A stretch of 21,243 nt of DNA, taken from the IMG/VR virus record IMGVR_UViG_3300009104_000826, positions 1-21,243 of that record; one strand, given 5' to 3'. The position numbers were made by a program, and so were the translations under genes. This document shows, piece by piece, positions 7,201 to 15,823 of this stretch; the stretch's first letter is position 1, and every line of letters begins with the position of its first letter. Under the pieces are notes generated by a model that was not told where the DNA came from, searched no databases, and saw only the letters and a list, made by a program, of their open reading frames with translations. Source of the stretch: a virus.

Positions 7201-10200
7201 CCTGCCAGACAGTATCTGTCCTGTGAAGTCTTGTGTCTTGTCATTGATATTGACTCCCATTTTGCGTGGCAACTCTGACGCAGGCTTACCTTTAGTTTTA
7301 CCTCTCCACTCTGCTTCCAGTTCTTTTGCAGTTGGCCTGCGTACCATTCTGGAGAAGCGCAATAACTGCCGTGTACGTGGGTCTAGTTCTGTTCCTCTAA
7401 GAGCTTCACTAAGATAAGGACGGAACTCATCTTTAAAGGTCATTTCTTCGATTGCCGCATGGCCCTCTTCTTTCAGTTTATCAGCCAATGCTTTCCGTTT
7501 ATCTTTATAATATTTATACATGGTATTGAGATAGTCCTTAGACTCTTGGTCAAGGTCTTCGTCAATGGCAGATAACTTTAAATCCCCCTCTTCCTTATAG
7601 TCCTTCTGTATCAACGCTATTCTATCATTACCAATAAATTCTAACTGTGGTGCAATATCAGGGAGCGTCTGTATTTTAGTTACCTTTAAAGATTCTGCTG
7701 AAAAATCTTTAAGATAATCTTCTGCCATTTTTTTTAATTCCCTATTCTTCCCCTCTTCACTCATTATGAAAGCACCTACTGATTGCTCATGGCCTATGTT
7801 ACCCCATTGTAATTTTGCCAGAGCCTCTTCATTATCTAACGCCCTTTGCCCCCACGATCCTTTTCCTATTTTTTTCTGATCCTTGTAAGGTTGCATTATA
7901 TTCCTACCATCATCTGATACCTTCTCAAACCTTAGTGTAGATATACGTCCTCCGGGGTGGAGATATCGCTTAACACCTTCTGCACTACTATCATCTTTTT
8001 TATATATTATAATTTGTCCACCTACGTGAGTTAAGCTAGGTAGGATATTATTCAAATCAGCATCATCATCTATAAATATACGCACATCTTTTCCTACTCG
8101 CTGTAAATTAGGAAAGTAAGAATTAGCAAACACATCTACATTACCACCTACTAAGGTTAGTTCAGGTGCACTAATACCATGATTATCAAATTTAAAATTC
8201 CAACTAGCTGTTTCTATACTACGGTCTGGCCCCCAAGTAAGTTGTTTATGTTTTAGATTAAGGATAACATTACCCACCACAGCATAAAGACTAGGAAAAT
8301 CAGGATTAGATATTGTATGTGTTTTGTAAGGATTGTCTCCTATCCAATCCTTTTCTAAATGATTAGGTGCCGTTAGTAAATCACCACCTATAGTACGCAG
8401 GCTGTTAAACTGTAACTGTGCCGCTGAACTTTCATTTTCATCATACTGAGGACTATCTATAGGTGAACCTAATTCTACAAACTCTCCTACAGTTTCTAGT
8501 TTATTAAAATCTATAGCATGGTCTGCAAATTTATTTGATAAATCACCCTCTGCATCTGCATTATCCATGTGTCCCATTTCAAATCTAAAATCCTTATCAA
8601 TATTTACTAAGTTAGGTAACCCACGTACAGCATAATATTTATCCCATCTTAATGTTACATATTCATCACTCATAGGAGGTGACAATACAACTCTTCCAGC
8701 AGTTTCTAAATTATCAGCGGTGCCATTACCTTCTAAATTAACAAGGCCCGGTACTGCAGTAAGGTTAGGTAGTTCTACATGGCTCTTTAAATATAAACCA
8801 CTAACAGATTGTAGTGCATTAAACTTAATACGCATCTTCTCTATAGCATTTTCAAACTCCTCCTGTGATTTAAACGCAGGCTTATCCGCATCTTTATCTT
8901 CACTTAATCTTGCATAGTAGTCACTGAATGCTTTTGTAGCTCCATTATTAGTAAGTCCTACTTCAAATTCACCATATACTGTATGTAAGTTAGGTACATC
9001 CTTTTGGGTGCCGACTTTTTCATCATGCAAAATTTTGTCTCGTAAAGCACTTTCCTCTATATTTAATTTTCCTCCAGCAATTTTTATAATATCTAATATA
9101 TTTACCTGTTGAAAAGAATTTGCAGAGGTACTAATTACTGCATCTCCTGCTAATACTTCTACTGGAAACTCTCTTTGATCTGGCAAAATCTCTAGCTTTT
9201 CTCCACCAGTCCACCTAGCGGCATACCCCTCACCACTAGCTAACTCAGCCAATAGCGTTTTATCTTTTTTATCTGCCATCTGTTCCTGATATGCTTTATC
9301 TCCCCTGACCTTCCACTTTATTTTCTGTGTTTTTTCATCAGGTTTAAAATCTTTTAATAGCGGATAAATCTTTTCAATAGCAACCATTTCTTTTGTAGCA
9401 TTTTTAATCAAACGCTTAGCCTGAGATTCAATCTCTATTTTCCTACCCCACTCCTTACCTTTAGCTTCCAAGAACTCATTAACCGCAGGCGCATACTCTG
9501 GAATTAATGTGTTGTTATTATTCTGACCTTGAATTTCCACAACAGTTCTTTTTGTTTCTCCTTTAGCATATTTCTTTAATCCCTCCCCTTCATGAGATGC
9601 ACCTTCAAGTGTGTTGTCACTGTATTGCATTCGCAACCCTACTAAAGACCTTCCATTCCTTTGGTACACCCACATTGGCCCTTTCGGTGCAAACACTTTT
9701 TGATGCGTGAAAGCAGTACACCATGTATCATGGGAATGCTTTGCCCAGTAGTCGTAAATTTCCTGCTCTTCTACTGTGTTCCTTTTCTCTATAGGCATCA
9801 TAGGTAGTTCCCTCCATGCACCACCTTCTAATGTTAAGACAGGCTCACCTAATACTTTTAAATCTCGCAGGCGTTGCTCCTCTAAACGAATCACAATTTC
9901 AAGAAAGTCTTCACGTAAATGTCTAAGACTTGTATATTCTCCTTCTAAAAACCTTTCAAAAACCTGACTCACTGCATCGCCATGTCCCACTATAAGAGGT
10001 GGAGGAGTTGTATCAGTCTTGCCTACCTTCAGATTAAGTGCCCTCATCATTGCAGATTTAAAGAATGTAGGTGATCCCCAACCTTCTTCCATAAGATCAA
10101 TACCACCTTCTTGATTTTCTTGCATTGCTCCATCATCTTCATATGACATTTCAAGATACTCAGCATTCTGCCTATGAATATATTCATGCTCTTGAATTAT

Positions 10201-13200
10201 TATATCTTGATAGTTAGTATTTATTTTTTGAAGTTGATCCTCAGTTAAGTTTCGTATCTTAGTAAGTGCAGTAGAATGCATTCTTGGAGGTGGCCCTTGA
10301 GGGAATCCCTCAGTCATAAACTCATCATCACTTAACCCCATTGTCTGTGTAAATGCCGCCCTTAGATTATCATTGACAAGTAACATTGGTTGTGGATGAT
10401 CTTTAGCATAGTCAATGTGTCTTCTCAAATCCTCTATTCGTGATGGGGGTTTATAATTGTCAAAGGCTTTAAAGAAATCATAAAAAGGAAAATCGTCTGG
10501 TGCTTGTTTAAATTTATCCTTCTTTCTTTGAATGTAATTCTTTACAACTTCAGGCATATCTTTATTATTTATTATGTCCTTCTCATATTTCTTCCTTAAT
10601 CTTGCTACGGCTCCTGCATGTTCAGTGGATGCATGCCGAGGAGGTCGTCTGAGAAATGACCCTGATGTTTCACGATCTTTACCATAATATTGACTAGCAG
10701 TATCTATTAGTGTTTCTTTATGGAGTTCAAAATCTTCTTGGGCAACAAAATATAATTCTTCTATATCATTTATATAAGGTTTATTACCCGGCCCAAAATT
10801 AAACCACTGCTCTGCCCATTCCAGATAAGATGCTTCATGTGGCTGTAATCCTCTTCCTGTTCCCATCATCCCCTTATTTTCCTTATCCCATTGCTTGGTT
10901 CTCTTGGAATGGCGTACACGTTTCAGTACCTTCCTCAAGTCTTTTCGTGCACGTTTTACTTGTTTATCTAATTGTTTATCTAACTCCCTTAAATTCTTTA
11001 AGGCATCTGCTGATTTCTTTTCACCTCTTTGGAGGGGGATTTGGTCTCCAATCCTTTTAGCAATCTTGCCAATTCTCCTGACTCTGTTAGAAGCTGTAAT
11101 CCCTTTCTTTGCTTGGGTGACATTAGGTCTAGCAGAGAGTTGTTTGATTTGTTTTTCATAACCACCTTTTATTAAAATTTTACCTAGTTTATCTCCTGAA
11201 AGTAATATATCAAAATCAGGTACCTCCGCAATGATACCACTCAGATCATCTTCTACTGCTATCCTTTCTAATGTACGTGGATCACCTTCACCTTTTTCTG
11301 TTAATGCTTTTATAAAACTCCACACAGTTTCCTGCACCTCTGCTGGCTTCCATGTCTCACCAGTTTTTTCAGTTAAAAAATTTGCGGCTCTTCTAGCTGA
11401 AGCAGAAGCTATAATATATTCAGGGGTTTTTAATTCTACTGGAGTACCTATAACATCTCCGGGCAATTTCCTTTTAATATTCTTAATAGAACTATCTACA
11501 ATACCATAGGCTTTCCACATCCACGCATCATTAGTTACTTCATCTAAATTACCTAAGAGGTTTTGTAGGAAACTATTAACCTTGGCTCCAGAAAGTACTA
11601 GATTATCTGGATCAGTTGTAGCTAAAGCACGGATAGAGTTTGGTATCCATGTTGGTAAAATAGAACTACCCCTAGTCGCCACGCCTTTTTCTACAGAGTT
11701 TTCCATAATATCAAGTATAGACTTTCGATCTGTAGGTCTTCCTGCTTTATCCCAATTAACCCATACAGACACAGCATTAAAAGCATTAGATTCTACGCTA
11801 GTACGTGGGGAAAGTGCGGATAGCAATGCAGTAAATCTAGTAGCATCTTTACCAAAGACAGTTTTAATTGTCCCCATAGAGTTAATGTACCATCCTTTTT
11901 TTATCCTTCCGGCAAGAGACATTGAAACTAAGTCCCCTAACTTTGTTCCTGTCTGACCGGGTATTCTAGTTATACCAAAATCCCCTTCTCCTAGTCTTGC
12001 TCGTACAACATCAATCATTCTATCCACATTCTCAGGCTTCAGCATATCCAGTTCTTCTGCTGTCATGTACTCAATGAGGGGGCGAACTCTTGAGTCTGAT
12101 TTAAGTGCCGCTATGACATTCTCCTCTACCTGAGCAGTGCCACCGTATGCCTTGATCTTTTGTTTAGCGAATCGTATGGTCTTACCATCTACCACCTGAG
12201 TAGGTACAGCTTTAGTCACAGGATTCTTTGCTAATACAAAGCCACCTATCTGGATTACCTCATCGGCAGAAGCTAGTGGTGTCCCCTTAGTAAACTTACC
12301 CTTAGTTTCCTTGATATAAAAAGATGACTGGACTTCTGGATTGTATCCTATCTGTATCCACGCAGATCTATTCTTCCTTACATCTGCTAATTTTTTAAGG
12401 TCACTATCTGATGTTCCCTTCCATATACCCCTCATAGTTGCAAAAGGAGTTTTTGTTTCCCCCTCTGCTACTTCAAGTGCGGCAGTAGGTAAAGGTGCTT
12501 TAAATGTAACATCTTCTAAATGTGCTGTGCTTCCGTAGATTTTAGGTGTGCCTTTGCGTGGGTAACGAGAAATAGTAGGCACCCATGTATCAAATTTTTC
12601 ATAGGCAGGAATATCCAGACGGACATCTACCATCTCGTCAATTGAGTTGCCTTCCTTATCAATTCCTAAGTTTGCCTCCCTAACCAGTAATCCTTCTTTA
12701 TACTTGCGTGTATTTATAGACCCTAAGATTTCTTCTTCAGTAGCAGGGGTAGGTACGGTCTCAAATTTTCTGATAGGTAAATATTTATCAACGCCTTCTT
12801 GATATTCTTCATACGTGGCCTCGCCCTTTCTTAGTCTCTCAGCTATTGCCTGTAGTTCTGGTACTCTAGGTCTGCGCCCCTTACCTTTTTGATTCTCAGT
12901 TTTAGCGGCCCAAGTTTGTGCTTCCCTTAGAGTCATCCTGCGTTTGGATGCACGTACACCCTTAGCTTTTTTAGCTTCCCTCGCCGCAGTGACATCCTCT
13001 GTCAGCATATCTATAGGTCTTCTCTTTTCGTCAAGTACCTCAGTCACATCTGTCTTAGCTTTAGTCTTACGCAAATGCTCTTGGTATTTCTGTACCTTTT
13101 CTTTCTGAGTCAGTTCTTTCTCTTCTGGCTTCTCCTCTTCAACCACAGCTAGTGGCTTAGACTTCACCCAGTTAGAAGGATCAAACAAGTCGCCTGTGAT

Positions 13201-15816
13201 AATGTTACGCTTACCGCCTAGGTATTCACGTTGTACACTTGCCAGCATCTCCCTTGCCTTGACCTTAGATGCTCTATCCTTACCTAGTATCTTTGAGAAA
13301 TAAGTACTCAATGCATCTGTAGTTCTCTCTAGGATATGAGGATCACGTACACCATACTCTGTAAATTTATGTGCTAGATATTCCTCTGCAAGTTCTCGCT
13401 TCTTTTCAGTAGTAAGTTCTGTATCTACTTTCTTCTTCAATCCTAAACGTTGTCTCAGGCCGGGACGCTTTAACTTTTCAGGATCGTAATCCTTATCCAG
13501 ATACGCTGGTACATTCTCTGGAGTAACTTCAGTTACTGCCCATTCGTTAATGTCCTGCATATTAGTTTCATAGAAACGATCTAGGAATGAATTAAATTCC
13601 TCATCACCTAAAGTCTTTCTCATACCTAGGTGAGCGATAGGCTCATGGAAAACTCCTACCTCTACGGCCCTGCCTATAGCATCCTGTATTGTTTCTCCCC
13701 TGATGTTATCTGCTACTAAGTAGACCTTATCTTCACCTTCAATAATAAAGGCTTCGCTGTCACTAAGATACCCTTGTGCATCTGCCAAATACTCCGGCCC
13801 ACCTAAGATATTAGCAAGTCGGTTAGTATCGTTCTTATCCAGTACTACATACTTAACATCTTTCTTAGGTTGGAACTGCCTGAACAGTGCTTCTAGTTTT
13901 ACTTTAGGTACGGATACTCCACCTTCTATTGCTCCTGTTACAGCGGACTTGAGAACTTTAGGAGCCTTTAACTTCTTCTTAACCTCTCTCTTGGTTTCCT
14001 TTTTTAATTGTTCAGATGTTTTTAACGGACGCTTTGCAAAGTCTGCCTCTGCTTTTTCAAGTGCCTTGAGCCTATTCTGATAATTTAACAACTGACGCTC
14101 ACGCTTTATTCGTATAGCATTAGCCTCAACTATTTCCTCTGCAGTTAGCATTGAGCCGTCCTTTCTTACTGGTGAAGTAACTGACGGCAATCTCTTTTTA
14201 ATATTATCTAGTACCTCTCGCTCTCTCTCTAACGCCTTTCTTGTAGCCGCAAAATCAGTCCCTCTAGATAAACGAATACTCTCCTCTTCGGCTCTTTCCA
14301 TTGCTAGAACTTCTTCCCTAGCGTATTGTTCCTGCTCTTGTTGCTTTGCTTTTTCTCCCTGCTTCTCTATTTCATTGGCTCGTTTGACTGCCGCTCTCCT
14401 TGCATCGTAGGCTTTTTTCCCTGCGGCAAATTTTAAAGTATTAAGATATGACTTATCAGAAGCCTCCATCTGCTCCCAACTTTCAAAACCATTTTCCCTT
14501 GCTACAGCATTCTGAGCATCCCTCTTTCTTCTCTGTGTATCTGTTCCTAGTAATCTTTGTTCGTCTGATTTAGCTAGAGTTTCGTTGTACCTCTTTATAA
14601 AATCTGCTTTGAGTTCTTGTTGTTTTTTAGTTGAGGTTCTAGGTGCATCCACACGTTTGTCTGCTACCAATTGTTCGACTGTAGTAAAGCCAGCACCGTA
14701 GAGTCCTTCCTGTACCAGAGACTTTGTCCACAATTCCTTATCACTTGGGCCTAGATTTAAGATAGCCAAGCGCATTTCCTCAGCTTTGTCTTTAGGTATA
14801 CCATACTCCGCTAGGGTATCTGTAACATCTTCTGCATATAGGTAGTTATCCCACACCTCAGAGGTAGCACCTAATCCCATGTCTGCCATCCAACGGAATA
14901 GTGGTTTACCAAACCGTGCAAAGGACATCATTTCTAACAGTCCTGATGTATACAGTCTATGACCAAAGGAAGTTTGTGATGCATCCTCTGCAAATTCCTG
15001 TACTATTCGTTTTTCTTGTTCTGGAAGGTCTTTGAATGGAATGTGAGTGGACACACCCAATGCTAAACGTACAGTCTCATCTTCTTGTGCCCTGCTATAG
15101 GCTTCACCAGATACGTAAGCAGACGATGCTAGATTCCCTGCGGTCATTGCAAGAGCAGAACTGCCTGCCATTAATCCCAAACCTGTCAGTCCTCCTGCCG
15201 CTAATAATGGTGTGCCAGCAAGACTAACTCCTAAGCCTACTGCCGCAGGAGTTAAACTTGGAGCCGCACTTCTAGCTAGTTCATGACCTGTGGGCCAGTA
15301 TTCAGGGAGATGTTGATATAGGGATTCGGGATCTTCTTTTAGGATTTCTTCACGTGTTTGGGGACGAGCTACCAGATCAGCCTTACGTTGCTGTTCGGCT
15401 CCCCATTCCTCAGCCGCATCTCGTACATAACCTTCGTATTCTTCTGGCATCCAGCCAGCTAAAGGGCCGCCAACAAAGTCGGCTATGCCTGCACCAGCTT
15501 CATATCCTCCTGCTTTAAGTTGATCTATAAAATCAGGATCATCTATGTATTTCTCTTCTTCAGCATCTGGTGTAGGAGTATACTCAGGTCTGCGACCTAC
15601 ATCAAATGCTGTTCCAAAATAATCCTTATGAATGTCCTGATAATAATTATCTGAATCAGAGAAAAAATCTGCAGGGGTAGGGGTAGTTAGTTGGTTTTTT
15701 GCTGACTCTTTTTCTGCAGGGTCATCAATACCTTGTTCATCTATATATCTTCTTACAGCCTCCTCACGTGATTCTCCGGGGTGCCTGTAAAGAGCTAACC
15801 AAGTTTCTAAATTCAT
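4186..15816 (-). CDS. Giant polyvalent internal-virion/ejection protein
   Basis: One uninterrupted 3876-aa frame fills 55% of the window. Regions in order: Gly/Ala-rich hydrophobic stretch (about 185-240); Glu/Lys/Arg coiled coil (about 470-660); metallopeptidase-like FHEPIAHLG (H724, E725, H729), preceded by IRGETIQDAIGRAVEVG; RRPRVPELQ and a 'KYLP' segment (about 980-1020); WIQIGYNP and SADEVIQIGGFVLAKNP (about 1150-1200), both frequent in phage polyvalent proteins; SPRTSVESN (1336) with SGAKVNSFLQNLLG (1409) and WMW (1432), resembling DUF7178; HEYIH (1877); WCTA (2032) with EIQGQNNNN (2094); LRR/beta-solenoid-like repeats (about 2273-2615); ASCH-like ILSGRKTMETR (2868-2878); and an LPD38-like C-terminus with APFGAPFMSF (about 3555) and a terminal coiled coil. 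Polyvalent proteins are carried in the virion and enter the host with the DNA to counter host defences or prepare infection. That role is inferred from architecture, and no virion RNA polymerase motifs were found. The ATG lies 7 nt after the previous stop, with no Shine-Dalgarno. Confidence 0.93.
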   Translation of the reverse strand: MNLETWLALYRHPGESREEAVRRYIDEQGIDDPAEKESAKNQLTTPTPADFFSDSDNYYQDIHKDYFGTAFDVGRRPEYTPTPDAEEEKYIDDPDFIDQLKAGGYEAGAGIADFVGGPLAGWMPEEYEGYVRDAAEEWGAEQQRKADLVARPQTREEILKEDPESLYQHLPEYWPTGHELARSAAPSLTPAAVGLGVSLAGTPLLAAGGLTGLGLMAGSSALAMTAGNLASSAYVSGEAYSRAQEDETVRLALGVSTHIPFKDLPEQEKRIVQEFAEDASQTSFGHRLYTSGLLEMMSFARFGKPLFRWMADMGLGATSEVWDNYLYAEDVTDTLAEYGIPKDKAEEMRLAILNLGPSDKELWTKSLVQEGLYGAGFTTVEQLVADKRVDAPRTSTKKQQELKADFIKRYNETLAKSDEQRLLGTDTQRRKRDAQNAVARENGFESWEQMEASDKSYLNTLKFAAGKKAYDARRAAVKRANEIEKQGEKAKQQEQEQYAREEVLAMERAEEESIRLSRGTDFAATRKALEREREVLDNIKKRLPSVTSPVRKDGSMLTAEEIVEANAIRIKRERQLLNYQNRLKALEKAEADFAKRPLKTSEQLKKETKREVKKKLKAPKVLKSAVTGAIEGGVSVPKVKLEALFRQFQPKKDVKYVVLDKNDTNRLANILGGPEYLADAQGYLSDSEAFIIEGEDKVYLVADNIRGETIQDAIGRAVEVGVFHEPIAHLGMRKTLGDEEFNSFLDRFYETNMQDINEWAVTEVTPENVPAYLDKDYDPEKLKRPGLRQRLGLKKKVDTELTTEKKRELAEEYLAHKFTEYGVRDPHILERTTDALSTYFSKILGKDRASKVKAREMLASVQREYLGGKRNIITGDLFDPSNWVKSKPLAVVEEEKPEEKELTQKEKVQKYQEHLRKTKAKTDVTEVLDEKRRPIDMLTEDVTAAREAKKAKGVRASKRRMTLREAQTWAAKTENQKGKGRRPRVPELQAIAERLRKGEATYEEYQEGVDKYLPIRKFETVPTPATEEEILGSINTRKYKEGLLVREANLGIDKEGNSIDEMVDVRLDIPAYEKFDTWVPTISRYPRKGTPKIYGSTAHLEDVTFKAPLPTAALEVAEGETKTPFATMRGIWKGTSDSDLKKLADVRKNRSAWIQIGYNPEVQSSFYIKETKGKFTKGTPLASADEVIQIGGFVLAKNPVTKAVPTQVVDGKTIRFAKQKIKAYGGTAQVEENVIAALKSDSRVRPLIEYMTAEELDMLKPENVDRMIDVVRARLGEGDFGITRIPGQTGTKLGDLVSMSLAGRIKKGWYINSMGTIKTVFGKDATRFTALLSALSPRTSVESNAFNAVSVWVNWDKAGRPTDRKSILDIMENSVEKGVATRGSSILPTWIPNSIRALATTDPDNLVLSGAKVNSFLQNLLGNLDEVTNDAWMWKAYGIVDSSIKNIKRKLPGDVIGTPVELKTPEYIIASASARRAANFLTEKTGETWKPAEVQETVWSFIKALTEKGEGDPRTLERIAVEDDLSGIIAEVPDFDILLSGDKLGKILIKGGYEKQIKQLSARPNVTQAKKGITASNRVRRIGKIAKRIGDQIPLQRGEKKSADALKNLRELDKQLDKQVKRARKDLRKVLKRVRHSKRTKQWDKENKGMMGTGRGLQPHEASYLEWAEQWFNFGPGNKPYINDIEELYFVAQEDFELHKETLIDTASQYYGKDRETSGSFLRRPPRHASTEHAGAVARLRKKYEKDIINNKDMPEVVKNYIQRKKDKFKQAPDDFPFYDFFKAFDNYKPPSRIEDLRRHIDYAKDHPQPMLLVNDNLRAAFTQTMGLSDDEFMTEGFPQGPPPRMHSTALTKIRNLTEDQLQKINTNYQDIIIQEHEYIHRQNAEYLEMSYEDDGAMQENQEGGIDLMEEGWGSPTFFKSAMMRALNLKVGKTDTTPPPLIVGHGDAVSQVFERFLEGEYTSLRHLREDFLEIVIRLEEQRLRDLKVLGEPVLTLEGGAWRELPMMPIEKRNTVEEQEIYDYWAKHSHDTWCTAFTHQKVFAPKGPMWVYQRNGRSLVGLRMQYSDNTLEGASHEGEGLKKYAKGETKRTVVEIQGQNNNNTLIPEYAPAVNEFLEAKGKEWGRKIEIESQAKRLIKNATKEMVAIEKIYPLLKDFKPDEKTQKIKWKVRGDKAYQEQMADKKDKTLLAELASGEGYAARWTGGEKLEILPDQREFPVEVLAGDAVISTSANSFQQVNILDIIKIAGGKLNIEESALRDKILHDEKVGTQKDVPNLHTVYGEFEVGLTNNGATKAFSDYYARLSEDKDADKPAFKSQEEFENAIEKMRIKFNALQSVSGLYLKSHVELPNLTAVPGLVNLEGNGTADNLETAGRVVLSPPMSDEYVTLRWDKYYAVRGLPNLVNIDKDFRFEMGHMDNADAEGDLSNKFADHAIDFNKLETVGEFVELGSPIDSPQYDENESSAAQLQFNSLRTIGGDLLTAPNHLEKDWIGDNPYKTHTISNPDFPSLYAVVGNVILNLKHKQLTWGPDRSIETASWNFKFDNHGISAPELTLVGGNVDVFANSYFPNLQRVGKDVRIFIDDDADLNNILPSLTHVGGQIIIYKKDDSSAEGVKRYLHPGGRISTLRFEKVSDDGRNIMQPYKDQKKIGKGSWGQRALDNEEALAKLQWGNIGHEQSVGAFIMSEEGKNRELKKMAEDYLKDFSAESLKVTKIQTLPDIAPQLEFIGNDRIALIQKDYKEEGDLKLSAIDEDLDQESKDYLNTMYKYYKDKRKALADKLKEEGHAAIEEMTFKDEFRPYLSEALRGTELDPRTRQLLRFSRMVRRPTAKELEAEWRGKTKGKPASELPRKMGVNINDKTQDFTGQILSGRKTMETRDTDSLRKYVGSEVGIVSTGKGPAQLVGYMTVGEPMVYNNRAEFKKDQSKHLVKTGSDYDIKRGKVKYGYPLTNVRRVTAKPVTSRGIVARKLGDKVTISKEARAIYDAKPTRKDLTPEAILNPRGNVRSSKVLMSRVAKHAIDTRSWNPFTRWTQATQPFADRLTKRLVSQGTLPDSAQYKALRRRVKGIITSAETAGKKLYDALKKSKQKDLIFKYLTTKDFDPNRISNLNERQAALSAKKRINEIGNMLVERKLMKQKTKELHEGEYLPRVYLKYLLGEENFRKASTKGGLGLDMSYLIGRKDIPEGIRKLILGEIQDPGYLASKAVAVPQKDIAIIDWLKTIAGNKNWVLPTSLVQYDVLGKMKSFTASVDLQKQLELVDTEGSPVSAYWLANESDRILKQSQLLDISEAETKMVKDLTMDMRKQAEAQMEKTQGKIDPKLYSQVPATPKYGQLAGMVVRKEIAQDIFGSMNMATGDISLAESVFGDGGKIGDYNRLWKWSKVSANPPSWVRNFISNLTLMNLGDVPFYRMPGLMLSSLADMRKMGKHGGKLHQLSKDLGLTAGNFSNAELGRIEKEFKDLMQRMSAKEKSGMRVLGPIKGAFNVLRDSTSDFYGGIDSLGKMMMLKYKMEKAGLKIKDYDAYSDAELVKLNDAAYDAEKYLFDYSNPLPSVKWVRQAPFGAPFMSFVSFVLPIVMETIITKPWKFLPYYVLGWSAKELFKEMHDLDEEKYKGLRVSMSDYLREKAEGVGPYPVIPWPYLDENGRVQFIDVSYLYPWGMFSEVLGEMFDGNFGKAMRTAGLMGSPTLTVASAIMSGRDSFTRQPIVDDFGTWDEQAADIGWFAFNLTMPPMLHGVGQGPGQGYGAWKRVYEAVTGQLTKEGEARFTLPQATARLGGINITPIAVPEGRNKQLRYEYSRLQKLQRLAKRDLTNMIIMQEDAEDIREAALDYREKIQNLANEFKERVGKSAPPMTLLRQREQALKKMRERLQQKKAS
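7970..9000 (-). repeat. Leucine-rich beta-solenoid-like repeat array inside the giant gene
   Basis: Residues about 2273-2615 of the giant protein contain eight or more degenerate units of the form [L/F]PxLxxVGGxVxI. Examples are VPNLHTVYGEFEV, LPNLTAVPGLVNLEG, FNKLETVGEFVELG, FNSLRTIGGDLLTAPN, FPSLYAVVGNVILN, APELTLVGGNVDVF, FPNLQRVGKDVRIF and LPSLTHVGGQIIIY. Each has a leucine, a VGG-like turn and a short hydrophobic strand, as in receptor-L/leucine-rich solenoids. The repeats are protein-level: the DNA has diverged and shows no exact tandem copies. Spacing is irregular because loops such as DNESSAAQ are inserted. Confidence 0.7.
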
Positions 15817-15823
15817 GAATTAA

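Noticed and set aside
11582-11956. 124-aa open frame on the + strand inside the giant gene
   Set aside because: It is antisense to conserved domain sequence (SPRT/SGxKV region), has no family features and no operon context. Other opposite-strand frames inside the giant gene and the 736- and 737-aa genes were rejected for the same reason.
4186-15816. N4-type virion RNA polymerase as identity of the giant protein
   Set aside because: Size, location and some flanking motifs are similar, but no single-subunit RNA polymerase catalytic motifs were found in the translation.
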